Source: VBDM01 sp035519135 (GTDB lineage: Bacteria; Pseudomonadota; Gammaproteobacteria; Burkholderiales; SG8-39). From it: 64,000 bases of DNA. Positions 1 to 6,705 of this stretch are shown here, in pieces. The DNA is taken from assembly GCA_035519135.1 (NCBI GenBank), contig DATIWX010000125.1, forward strand, positions 1 through 64,000, read 5' to 3'. How positions within the stretch are numbered: the stretch's first letter is position 1; each line of letters opens with the position of its first letter. Position numbers and translations under genes: made by a program. Below the pieces are notes generated by a model. That model was not told the origin of the DNA, did no database searches, and was given only the letters and a program-made list of their open reading frames with translations.

Positions 1-1
1 G

Positions 2-1423
2 TCCGGCACGCCGCTGCGGCTTCAGCCGATCTCTGCGGGCCAGACGATGTGGACCGAGGATGAATCCAGGAAGAACTTCGACGCGGTCCGCCGCGAGGTC
101 GTCGCGGGTAATCCGAGAAGCCGGCTGCTGATTCATCCGCTCGCGGAGTCCGCGGGCGGTGACTTCTACCACAACGGCGGCAAGCACTGGAGCTCGCAGT
201 CCGACGCGGAGTGGCTGACGATCAAGGCGTGGGTGATGGGCGAGAAGTTGGGCGCCGGCGTTCGCCATCCCCGGATCATCCAGACCAATAGCGCCGGCGA
301 CAGCGTGAATCTGATCGATCCGGCAACGAACAAGGTGGTGCAGGTGATCTCTGGGATCGAGGCGCCGCACGGGATCGATTTCGCGCCGGACGGGTCGCGG
401 GTGTATGTGAGCAACGAGTCGGACAGCACGCTGGACGTGGTGGACCGCGCGAGCGGGAAGGTCACGAAGAAGATTGCGCTGAGCGGCCATCCGAACAATA
501 TTTCGGTGACGAAGGACGGCGGCCGGGTGGTGGTCGGGATCGCGGAGTAGCCGGGCGCGCTGGATGTGATCGACACCGCTTCGCTCAAGGTGGTGAAGAG
601 CATTCCGGTGCACGGCCGCCTGCACAATGTCTATGTGACGCCGGACAACCAGTTCGTGGTCACGGGCTCGATCCGGACGAAGACGCTGACGGTGATCGAT
701 CTGAAGTCGGAGAGTATCGCCTGGGAGCTGAAGCTCGACGAGGGCGTGCGGCCGATGACGTTCGAGACGAATCCCGACGGCTCGACCAAGCGGATTTTCA
801 TCCAGCTCTCGAAGCTGAACGGTTTTTCGGTGGTGGATTTCGCGACGCGCAAGGAAACGCAGCGGGTGGTGCTGCCGGACCGGCCGACCGGGTTCGGCGT
901 CGCGGAGCGTCGCGGCGACTCTCCCTCCCACGGCATCGGCGTCGCGCCCGACGGCAAGACGCTGTGGGTCACGAGCATCACCGCCAACGCGGTGTTCGCC
1001 TATTCGCTGCCCGAGCTGAAGCTGCTCGGACACGTCTCGCTGCCCGACCTGAAGCTCGCAGGACGCGCCCCGATCGGGGCGGTGCCGAACTGGGTGACGT
1101 TCACGCCCGGCAGCAAGCGGCTCTACATCTCCAACGCGGGCGCGCGGTCGGTGTCGGTGATCGATACCAAGGCGATGAAGTCCGTGGCCACGGTGCCGGT
1201 GGGCGAGGTGCCCAAGCGCATCAACACGCTGGTGATGCGCTTGGGGTCGTATCGGCGGCCCGCCTGCCCGGCGGGCGAGGGCCTTCAGGCGGCCTGCACC
1301 TCGATCCTCCGCGGCTGGGCGTGCTCGGCCTTGGGGATGCGCAGGGCGAGCACGCCGTCCTTGAGGGACGCGTTGATCTTCTCGGTGTCGAGCTCGCGGC
1401 TCAGGGTGAACGCCCGCCGGTAG
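2..1423 (+). pseudogene. YVTN beta-propeller protein with N-terminal cytochrome-type domain, interrupted and left-truncated
   Basis: The frame is already open at the left edge, so the 5' part lies outside the window. The first ~80 residues (HPLAESAGGDFYHNGG, then LTIKAWVMG) look like the end of a planctomycete-type cytochrome c domain; any CxxCH would be upstream. YVTN/NHL-type propeller blades follow (GIDFAPDGSRVYVSN, GIGVAPDGKTLWVTS, WVTFTPGSKRLYISN). A TAG at 548-550 stops the frame, yet the same frame continues with good blades from 551 onward, so this looks like a single nonsense change. At the 3' end the frame passes through an inverted repeat (1211-1245) and then runs antisense through the hsp20 gene to a stop at 1421-1423, giving about 60 unrelated residues. 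It was probably a periplasmic protein. The pseudogene call is an inference; a sequencing error at 548 is the main alternative. Confidence 0.7.
1211..1245. repeat. Perfect 13-bp inverted repeat at the 3' end of the propeller gene
   Basis: The left arm CCCAAGCGCATCA (1211-1223) and right arm TGATGCGCTTGGG (1233-1245) are exact reverse complements around a 9-nt loop. The left arm encodes Pro-Lys-Arg-Ile of the propeller protein. The right arm replaces what should be its last codons. A second hairpin, GCCCGCC/GGCGGGC (1258-1276), lies just downstream and 8 nt past the hsp20 stop on the other strand. Neither is followed by a T-run, so a classical terminator is not supported, though a transcript-stabilising hairpin between convergent genes is possible. 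Confidence 0.7.
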
Positions 1424-1653
1424 CGCGGCACGCGCACTTCGGCGTAGATCGGCTCCATGCCCTCGGGCGCGTCGGAGACGAGCTCGCCCTCGATCTGCAG
1501 GGTCTCTCCCTCGATGCGCAGCGAGAGCTTGTCTTTCGGGACGCCGGGAAGGTCGGCGTAGATGGTGATGCCGGCGTCGTCCTCGACGACGTCGACGTTC
1601 GGGATCATGGCGGGCGCGGGCTGGGTCCGCGTCGCGACTTGCTTGTCGGTCAT
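1285..1653 (-). CDS. Small heat-shock protein, Hsp20/alpha-crystallin family (second of pair)
   Basis: This is a 122-residue ATP-independent holdase that should bind unfolding proteins in the cytoplasm. Nearly the whole protein is an alpha-crystallin domain: VDVVEDDAGITIYADLPGV begins the first strands, and the GVLALRIPK segment near the C-terminus is the conserved G-x-L-x-I/L motif. The ATG at 1653 follows an AAGGAG ribosome site with 7-nt spacing. It lies 11 nt after the stop of the other hsp20 gene, so the two are almost certainly co-transcribed from the sigma-32-like promoter at 2193-2221. The N-terminal arm is short, and the 3' end converges on the broken propeller gene. Confidence 0.9.
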   Translation of the reverse strand: MTDKQVATRTQPAPAMIPNVDVVEDDAGITIYADLPGVPKDKLSLRIEGETLQIEGELVSDAPEGMEPIYAEVRVPRYRRAFTLSRELDTEKINASLKDGVLALRIPKAEHAQPRRIEVQAA

Positions 1654-1664
1654 GGCCGTTCTCC

Positions 1665-2117
1665 TTACTTGATTTCGATGCGTGTCGGCTGCGATTTTTC
1701 CTGGCGCGCGACGCTGATGCGCAGGATGCCGTCGCGGTAGGTGGCGTTGACGCGCTTCGGGTCGACGTCCTCGGGCAGGCTCACGGCGCGGCGGAACTCG
1801 CCGGCGTAGCGCTCGGCGGCGTAGACGCTGCGCTGTTCGTCGCTCCCGGGACGGAAGGTCGCGCGCTCGCCCGAGATGGTCAGCACGCCGCGGTCGACGG
1901 TCACGTCGATCTTCTTGGGATCGAGCCCAGGGGCGAAGGCGTAGACCTCCACCGCGGAGGGGGTGCCGCCGATGTTGATGGCGGGAAAGGCCCCTTGCGC
2001 GACGGCGCGGATGCTGGAGGGCAGCCCCAGCGTCCCGAACGCCTGGCCCATGTCGCGCTGCAGCCGCTCGAACTCATCGAACAGGCCGCCCGGAAAAGTC
2101 AGTAACGACTCGTACAT
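1665..2117 (-). CDS. Small heat-shock protein, Hsp20/alpha-crystallin family (first of pair)
   Basis: This is a 150-residue cytoplasmic holdase chaperone. An N-terminal arm (MYESLLTFPGGLFDEFERLQ, as in IbpA-like and class A bacterial sHSPs) precedes an alpha-crystallin domain from about residue 50 to 145, with VEVYAFAPGLDPKKIDV and the RDGILRISVAR motif. It ends TRIEIK, with no clear I-x-I tail. The ATG at 2117 is preceded by ACAGGAGAT as ribosome site. The paralogue downstream differs enough that the two may form mixed oligomers, as IbpA/IbpB do; that is inference from the family. Confidence 0.92.
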   Translation of the reverse strand: MYESLLTFPGGLFDEFERLQRDMGQAFGTLGLPSSIRAVAQGAFPAINIGGTPSAVEVYAFAPGLDPKKIDVTVDRGVLTISGERATFRPGSDEQRSVYAAERYAGEFRRAVSLPEDVDPKRVNATYRDGILRISVARQEKSQPTRIEIK

Positions 2118-2192
2118 GGCTAATCTCCTGTAAGCATGGATGGATCGTTGTCGAGGCGGCGCCGCGCGCGGCGGCTCGCCGCCCTGGGCGCG

Positions 2193-2221
2193 ATCTAGGG
2201 ATGTGCCTTGGGAATTTCAAG
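2193..2221 (-). promoter_or_regulatory. Sigma-32-type heat-shock promoter for the hsp20 pair
   Basis: On the minus strand CTTGAAA (2215-2221) is followed after 14 nt by CCCTAGAT (2193-2200). The sigma-32 consensus is CTTGAAA, 13-15 nt, then CCCCATnT, so the -35 is exact and the -10 close. Transcription would start near 2186, leaving a leader of about 70 nt that contains a GC-rich hairpin (GGCGG/CCGCC around 2170-2183). The hairpin does not cover the ribosome site, so a ROSE-type thermometer is not supported. Confidence 0.72.
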
Positions 2222-2353
2222 AGCCCGGCGAGTTCCGGGCTCGACGGGTCGTGCGCGGACCGGCAGTGCACCACGGTGCCGCGGTTGCCGCGCGATCGGA
2301 GCGGCGCGCGCCGCGACAGGCCGCCGCAGCGGCCCGTCCGGCGGGAAACGCTA

Positions 2354-2560
2354 CTAGGTGATGATCTTGATGTTCGTGGCCTGCGGACCCTTCGGGCCCT
2401 GGGTGGCGTCGTACGACACCTTGTCGTTCTCCTTCAGGCTCTTGAAGCCCGATCCCTGGATGGCGGAGAAATGGACGAACAGATCCTTGCCGCCGTCATC
2501 CGGCGTGATGAATCCGAAGCCCTTGGCGTCGTTGAACCACTTCACTTTCCCTGTACTCAT
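2354..2560 (-). CDS. cspA: Cold-shock protein, CspA family
   Basis: This 68-residue single cold-shock domain acts as a cytoplasmic RNA chaperone that melts mRNA structure. Both RNA-binding motifs are intact: RNP1 as KGFGFITP (residues ~13-20) and RNP2 as LFVHFSAI (~27-34). The start GKVKWFND and length are typical of the family. The ATG at 2560 has only a weak ribosome site (TAGGTAA). An apparently strong sigma-70 promoter lies about 118 nt upstream, giving a leader of roughly 110 nt. Long structured leaders are known to control CspA translation by temperature. Whether this copy is cold-induced or constitutive cannot be told from sequence. Confidence 0.95.
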   Translation of the reverse strand: MSTGKVKWFNDAKGFGFITPDDGGKDLFVHFSAIQGSGFKSLKENDKVSYDATQGPKGPQATNIKIIT

Positions 2561-2677
2561 GGTCGTTACCTAATAGGATTGTAAGAATGCGGGTACATCA
2601 AGTAGAGAAAGCCGGAGATCCGAGCGGTGAGCTGCAGAGAGGACGAGGTGATCAATGCTTGATGAGCCTGCACGCGT

Positions 2678-2706
2678 CTTATACAGACAGGCGCGGTGCG
2701 GGTCAA
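2678..2706 (-). promoter_or_regulatory. Sigma-70 promoter of cspA
   Basis: On the minus strand TTGACC (2701-2706) and TATAAG (2678-2683) are separated by exactly 17 nt (2684-2700), five of six consensus bases in each hexamer. Expected transcription start is near 2671. The leader to the ATG at 2560 is therefore about 110 nt, long enough to hold a cold-sensing structure. Confidence 0.75.
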
Positions 2707-2728
2707 GTGACCCCCTCCGGCGGGGCGC

Positions 2729-3580
2729 TCAGCGGGACGGCTGCGCCGCGAGCTGATGCAGGTCGGAGCGATGGAAGGGCCGGTGCCGCTCGAGGAAGCG
2801 GGCGATGACGCTGTTGACCATCTCCGGGTGGGTCACCGGCCCCATGTGGCCCAGTCCCTTGAACTCGACCACCTGCACCCGCGGCAGCGCCGGGGTGAGC
2901 ACGCGCGCGACCCCGCAAGCGGGCGCCGGAGAGTCTTCTCCGAGCATGTACAGGACCGGAACGCCCAGCCAGGAGAAGGCCCGCAGGGGCGTGGGCTCGT
3001 TGAACAGCGCGCCGGCCCAGCCGCGGATATTGGCGATGGAAGCGGTGATGGGGCCGCGGCGCTCCTCGGGCGTGGCATCCCAGGCGCCCGGGCCCGCCCA
3101 GAAATCGACGAAGCACTGCGCCGCGCCGGCCGGATCGCCGGCGTCGAGCGCGGCGGCGGCGACCGCCAGCGCGCTGCGGATGCCGTCGGCGTCGTTCGGC
3201 GCAGGGGAGACCTCGTCGATCAGGCCGAACAGCGTCGGCTCGTACAGCGCCAGCGAGTGGACGCGATCGGGCCGCTCCAGGGCCGCGATCAGGGCCACCG
3301 CGGCGCCGTAGGAATGCGCGACCAGCGAAACCGGTCCGCGGGCGCGCGCAAACAGCGGCTCGAGCAGCGCGACTTCATCGCGAAGCGAGACCGGCCTGTC
3401 GGTCGGCCACGCGGGACTCCTGCCGTGGCCGTAGGAGTCGGCGGCGAGCACGTGGAAACGCGGAGCAAGCGAATCCATGAGCGCGCGCCACTGGCCCGAG
3501 CTGCTCGCGTTGGCGTGCAGGCAGATGACGCTCGGACCCGCGCCGGCCTCGCGGAAGAAAGGAGCGGGATGCATTTTCAT
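2729..3580 (-). CDS. Alpha/beta hydrolase
   Basis: The 283-residue protein has the alpha/beta-hydrolase fold. The oxyanion loop is VICLHANASSSGQW (residues ~18-31). The nucleophile elbow is AHSYGAA, giving Ser as nucleophile. The probable acid is the Asp in YMLGEDSP and the catalytic His lies in KGLGHMGPVTHP near the C-terminus. There is no signal peptide, so it is cytoplasmic. The substrate is not predictable; the layout resembles ester hydrolases and haloperoxidase-like enzymes. The ATG at 3580 lies 3 nt after the stop of the DUF3455 gene, so the two are probably translated from one message. Confidence 0.85.
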   Translation of the reverse strand: MKMHPAPFFREAGAGPSVICLHANASSSGQWRALMDSLAPRFHVLAADSYGHGRSPAWPTDRPVSLRDEVALLEPLFARARGPVSLVAHSYGAAVALIAALERPDRVHSLALYEPTLFGLIDEVSPAPNDADGIRSALAVAAAALDAGDPAGAAQCFVDFWAGPGAWDATPEERRGPITASIANIRGWAGALFNEPTPLRAFSWLGVPVLYMLGEDSPAPACGVARVLTPALPRVQVVEFKGLGHMGPVTHPEMVNSVIARFLERHRPFHRSDLHQLAAQPSR

Positions 3581-3583
3581 CGG

Positions 3584-4171
3584 CTAGTACATGCCCGCGC
3601 TCTGGCTCGCGGGCGCCGCCGGATGGCTCGGCGTGAAGAAGTAATAGTCCGCCGTATAGCTCACCCGTACCTGCTTTCCGGCCGTGGCATCGGAGCAGCC
3701 GCCCTGGGGCGCCACACCGCCCACGGTATGCAGGCGCTGCACGCTGGTCACCCTGCTCATCGAGCCTTCCGGACCGACGGATTTCGCCGCAAGCAGCAGC
3801 CAGGGAATCGCGCCGGCCTGCGGAGCATCCGCGCGCTCCTTCAGCGTGCCCGCGATGCGGCTGCCGTCGCCCGATTCCCAGTGCGGTCCGGCGTAGTGCG
3901 AGCCGACCTTGGCGCCGTGCCCGTCGTAGAGATCGGCCTCGGGAGCCACGAACATCCATTCGTATTCCCCCGAGCGGTCCTTGCGGGCGTGGCATTCGTA
4001 GATCTGCACGCCTCCCGCGGGAAGCACCATCGCCAGAGACTCGTTCGGGCCGGGTCTCAGCTTGTTCATCGCTTCGGCGCCGGGCGGCTGCATGCTGGTG
4101 CAGCCCTCCACGAACAGCAACGCCAGGAAGATCGTCAACAGGAACGCCGTCACCTTCGATGGCAGGGACAT
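3584..4171 (-). CDS. DUF3455 domain protein, exported
   Basis: This 195-residue protein has a hydrophobic N-terminal export signal (residues ~7-24) ending VEGC. That is an imperfect lipobox, with Glu at -2, so lipoprotein status is uncertain. The body carries the DUF3455 hallmarks: GGVQIYECHA, EWMFVAPEADLYD, GSHYAGPHWESGDGS, IPWLLLAAKS, VQRLHTVGGVAP and the C-terminal YTADYYFFTP. The domain's function is unknown; it is common in exported proteins of soil proteobacteria. The ATG at 4171 has a good ribosome site (AGGAGA). The gene is 42 nt downstream of the next minus-strand gene and 3 nt upstream of the hydrolase. Confidence 0.82.
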   Translation of the reverse strand: MSLPSKVTAFLLTIFLALLFVEGCTSMQPPGAEAMNKLRPGPNESLAMVLPAGGVQIYECHARKDRSGEYEWMFVAPEADLYDGHGAKVGSHYAGPHWESGDGSRIAGTLKERADAPQAGAIPWLLLAAKSVGPEGSMSRVTSVQRLHTVGGVAPQGGCSDATAGKQVRVSYTADYYFFTPSHPAAPASQSAGMY

Positions 4172-4213
4172 CGCCTCTCCTTTCTTGCGCTTAGGGCACG
4201 AGGATCGGAACGG

Positions 4214-4849
4214 TCAGCGACATGTCGAGGGATTGGTCCCCTCGGCGCATTGCGGATAGATCGCCCAGCCGCGCTGGATCCGGCTCTGGTTTCCGGCGGA
4301 CACCGTGTGCAGGCCGTCAGGCGCGACCATGGCGCTGAACCCCCAGTCTTCCCTGAACACCGTCAGCTTGACGCCGCCGTCGAAGCGCGGGCCGCGCATG
4401 CCGAAGGGATAACATTGGTCGGTCCACCACTCGAGCTCGAACGGTGCGTCGGGCACCAGCGCGCCCGGCCGGAGCGGCATGCCGTTCACGCGCACCACCG
4501 TTCCCGGCCCGCAGCGCAGCACCGGCCGGGGATCGACCCAGCGCAGCGGCACCGCCTCGGCATCGAGCGCGGGCGCGAGCAAGGCGTTGAGGATGAATCG
4601 GGACGCATCGAAGTCCGCGTGCGCCGCGGGGGCGGGCTGCGGCCTGCCCGCGCGCGCGCTGGTGGCCGACAGCAGCGCACCCAGCGCGACCGCGGCCGCG
4701 AGTCCCAGCGCATAACCGAGCGCGGAGGCGAGACCCACTGCTATAAAAAGGCAGACGGCCCGGAAGGAGGGTTTCCCGGCCAAAGGGGGAGTCCCGGCCG
4801 CCCCGAGATACGGATGGACCGACTGCGTGGGAAACGTGGATCGGTACAA
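4214..4849 (-). CDS. Hypothetical protein with N-terminal membrane segment
   Basis: I do not recognise this 211-residue protein. It begins at a TTG (4849) chosen because AAGGAG sits 7 nt upstream. Residues ~30-66 form a long Ala/Leu-rich stretch that could be one or two membrane segments or an uncleaved signal anchor, ending LLSATSARA, a plausible signal-peptidase site. The rest should be extracytoplasmic, with a cysteine pair (LRCGPG and DQCYPFG), an acidic FELEWWTDQ segment and a C-terminal IYPQCAEGTNPSTC. Four cysteines in the exported part suggest disulphides. The three minus-strand genes here may form one operon, but their shared role is unclear. Confidence 0.6.
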   Translation of the reverse strand: MYRSTFPTQSVHPYLGAAGTPPLAGKPSFRAVCLFIAVGLASALGYALGLAAAVALGALLSATSARAGRPQPAPAAHADFDASRFILNALLAPALDAEAVPLRWVDPRPVLRCGPGTVVRVNGMPLRPGALVPDAPFELEWWTDQCYPFGMRGPRFDGGVKLTVFREDWGFSAMVAPDGLHTVSAGNQSRIQRGWAIYPQCAEGTNPSTCR

Positions 4850-5018
4850 GACCAGTCTCCTTGGAGAGAAGTGCGGCGTAGTCTAGAGAGGGGGTGCATC
4901 AGGCGAATTTCAGCGGCCGGCCATTTTTGTTTCGTTTGTTTCACGCGCCGGGACCGGCGGCACGCGGTAGCGGTATGATTTGCCTCTTTATTGTCCAGGG
5001 GCCGGGACAGCAGCGACC

Positions 5019-5729
5019 ATGAGCCACAAGGCAACCATCCTGATCGTCGACGACGAGCCCGACGTGCGCGAAGTGCTCGAGGAGTACCTTGCCGGCCACG
5101 GCTTCCGGGCGATCGGCACCGAGAGCGCGCTGGCCGCGCGGCAGATAGCCCCCCGCGAGACCGTCGATCTCGCGCTGGTCGACATCCACATGCCCGGCGA
5201 AGACGGCCTGAGCCTGGCGCGGCACCTGCGCGAGCGCTACACCGGGATCGCGATCGTCATGCTCACATCCGCGGCCGAGGTCGTGGATCGCGTGGTGGGC
5301 CTGGAGATGGGCGCGGACGACTACATCACCAAGCCCTTCGATCCCCGCGAGCTGCTCGCCCGCGTCAAGAGCGTGCTGCGGCGCACCTCGTCCGCAAGGC
5401 GCGCCGATATCGGCGCCGAGCGGGTGCGCATCGGGCGATGCGTGCTCGACCTCGCCGCGCACCGGCTCACCGACGAAGACGGCAGGGACGTGCCGATGTC
5501 CCCGCTCGAGTTCGACCTGCTGAAGGCGCTGGCGGAGCATCCCAACCGGGCGCTCTCCCGCGAACGCATCGTGAACATGACCCAGCGCCGCGACTGGAGC
5601 CCCTTCGACCGCAGCGTCGACCTGCGCATCATGCGGCTGCGCAAGAAGATCGAGCCCGACCCCGAGCATCCGCGCTACATCCGCACCATACGCAACGAGG
5701 GCTACCTGTTCGTGCCCGGCGGAGCCTGA
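5019..5729 (+). CDS. OmpR/PhoB-family response regulator
   Basis: This 236-residue regulator has a receiver domain (residues ~5-118) with the acidic pocket VDDE (D11, D12) and phosphoacceptor D55 in LVDIHMP. The conserved Lys is in ITKPF. The C-terminal winged helix (~135-233) contains the usual LTPLEF-like SPLEFDLLKALAEHPNRALSRE and RTIRNEGYLF elements. The ATG at 5019 was preferred over upstream starts because MSHKATILIVDDE gives the normal receiver start. It is the first gene of a four-gene operon with a periplasmic binding lipoprotein, a hybrid kinase and a MetE-like protein, with spacings of 4, -4 and -4 nt. The likely partner kinase is the one encoded in the operon. Confidence 0.93.
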   Translation: MSHKATILIVDDEPDVREVLEEYLAGHGFRAIGTESALAARQIAPRETVDLALVDIHMPGEDGLSLARHLRERYTGIAIVMLTSAAEVVDRVVGLEMGADDYITKPFDPRELLARVKSVLRRTSSARRADIGAERVRIGRCVLDLAAHRLTDEDGRDVPMSPLEFDLLKALAEHPNRALSRERIVNMTQRRDWSPFDRSVDLRIMRLRKKIEPDPEHPRYIRTIRNEGYLFVPGGA

Positions 5730-5733
5730 GTCG

Positions 5734-6705
5734 ATGAATGCGCGGTCGCGGGCGCGAGGCCTCCTGTGCATCCTCGCCGCGGCGCTGGCGCTCTTCGGCT
5801 GCGTGCGCGAGCCGGAATCTGCGCTGCGCATCGGCACCAACGTCTGGATCGGGTGCGAGCCCTTCTATCTCGCGCGCGAGCTGGGCCGTCTCGACCCCAA
5901 GGCGGTCCAGCTGGTCGAGTATCCGTCCGCGAGCGAGGTCATGCGCGCCTTCCGCAACCAGGCCATCGACGGCATGGTCGTCAGCCTGGATGAGCTGTTC
6001 GGTCTCGCCGCGGACGGGCTGCAGCCGCGCATCATACTGGTGGTCGACGTGTCCCACGGGGCCGACGCGGTGGTGGCGCGGCCCGGCATCGGAGGCATGA
6101 AGGATCTCAAGGGCAAGCGCGTCGCCGTGGAAAGCGGCGCCCTCGGCGCGTTCGTGCTGAGCCGGGCTTTGGCCCTCAGCGGCATGCGCGCGCGCGACGT
6201 CAAGGTCGTGCCGCTGGAGTCGAACGAGCAGCCCGGCGCATTCCAGAAGGGCCAGGTGGATGCCGCCGTCACCTTCGATCCCTATCGCGAGCAGCTGCTG
6301 CGCGCGGGCGCGAGGACGCTGTTCGACAGCACCCAGATTCCAGGCGAGATCGTCGATGTGGTGGCGGTGCGCGCCGGCGTCCTCGACACGCAGCCCAAGG
6401 CGGTACAGGCGCTGCTGTCGGGCTGGCTGGCGGCGATCACCTATCTCGGGCGCGATCCCCAGGACGCGGCGCGGCGCATGGGCGTGCGCCAGCAGACGAG
6501 CGGGGAGCAGTTCCTGAAGGCCCTGAAGGGCCTGCACATCCCGTCGCGCCAGGAGAACCTGAGGATGCTCGGCGGGGCGAGTCCGGAGCTGGCCGGGAGC
6601 GGACGCGTGCTCATGGACCTGATGCTGGAAGCCAAGCTGCTGCGCATGCCGCTCGAAATCGAGAGCCTGCTCTCGCCGGGTCCGCTGGCGGGGCTTGCAC
6701 CGTGA
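5734..6705 (+). CDS. NMT1/SsuA-like periplasmic binding lipoprotein (probable co-sensor)
   Basis: The 323-residue protein has a lipoprotein signal ending ALFGC (Cys near residue 23), so it should be anchored on the periplasmic side. The mature part matches the NMT1/THI5-like and SsuA/NrtA binding-protein fold: RIGTNVWIGCEPFYLAREL at the start, MKDLKGKRVAVESGALGAFVLSRAL in the middle, and QVDAAVTFDPY. These folds normally feed ABC importers of taurine, sulfonates, nitrate or pyrimidines. Here no permease or ATPase is nearby. Instead it is wedged between a response regulator (4 nt before) and a kinase (overlapping 4 nt), so it more likely presents a ligand to the kinase sensor domain. Confidence 0.85.
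   Translation: MNARSRARGLLCILAAALALFGCVREPESALRIGTNVWIGCEPFYLARELGRLDPKAVQLVEYPSASEVMRAFRNQAIDGMVVSLDELFGLAADGLQPRIILVVDVSHGADAVVARPGIGGMKDLKGKRVAVESGALGAFVLSRALALSGMRARDVKVVPLESNEQPGAFQKGQVDAAVTFDPYREQLLRAGARTLFDSTQIPGEIVDVVAVRAGVLDTQPKAVQALLSGWLAAITYLGRDPQDAARRMGVRQQTSGEQFLKALKGLHIPSRQENLRMLGGASPELAGSGRVLMDLMLEAKLLRMPLEIESLLSPGPLAGLAP

Noticed and set aside
2140..2192. ROSE-like RNA thermometer in the hsp20 leader
   Set aside because: The GC hairpin does not pair with the ACAGGAGAT ribosome site, so there is no direct evidence for thermal gating.
4951..4979. Sigma-70 promoter for the response-regulator operon
   Set aside because: TATGAT at 4974-4979 is a fair -10, but no acceptable -35 lies 16-18 nt upstream.
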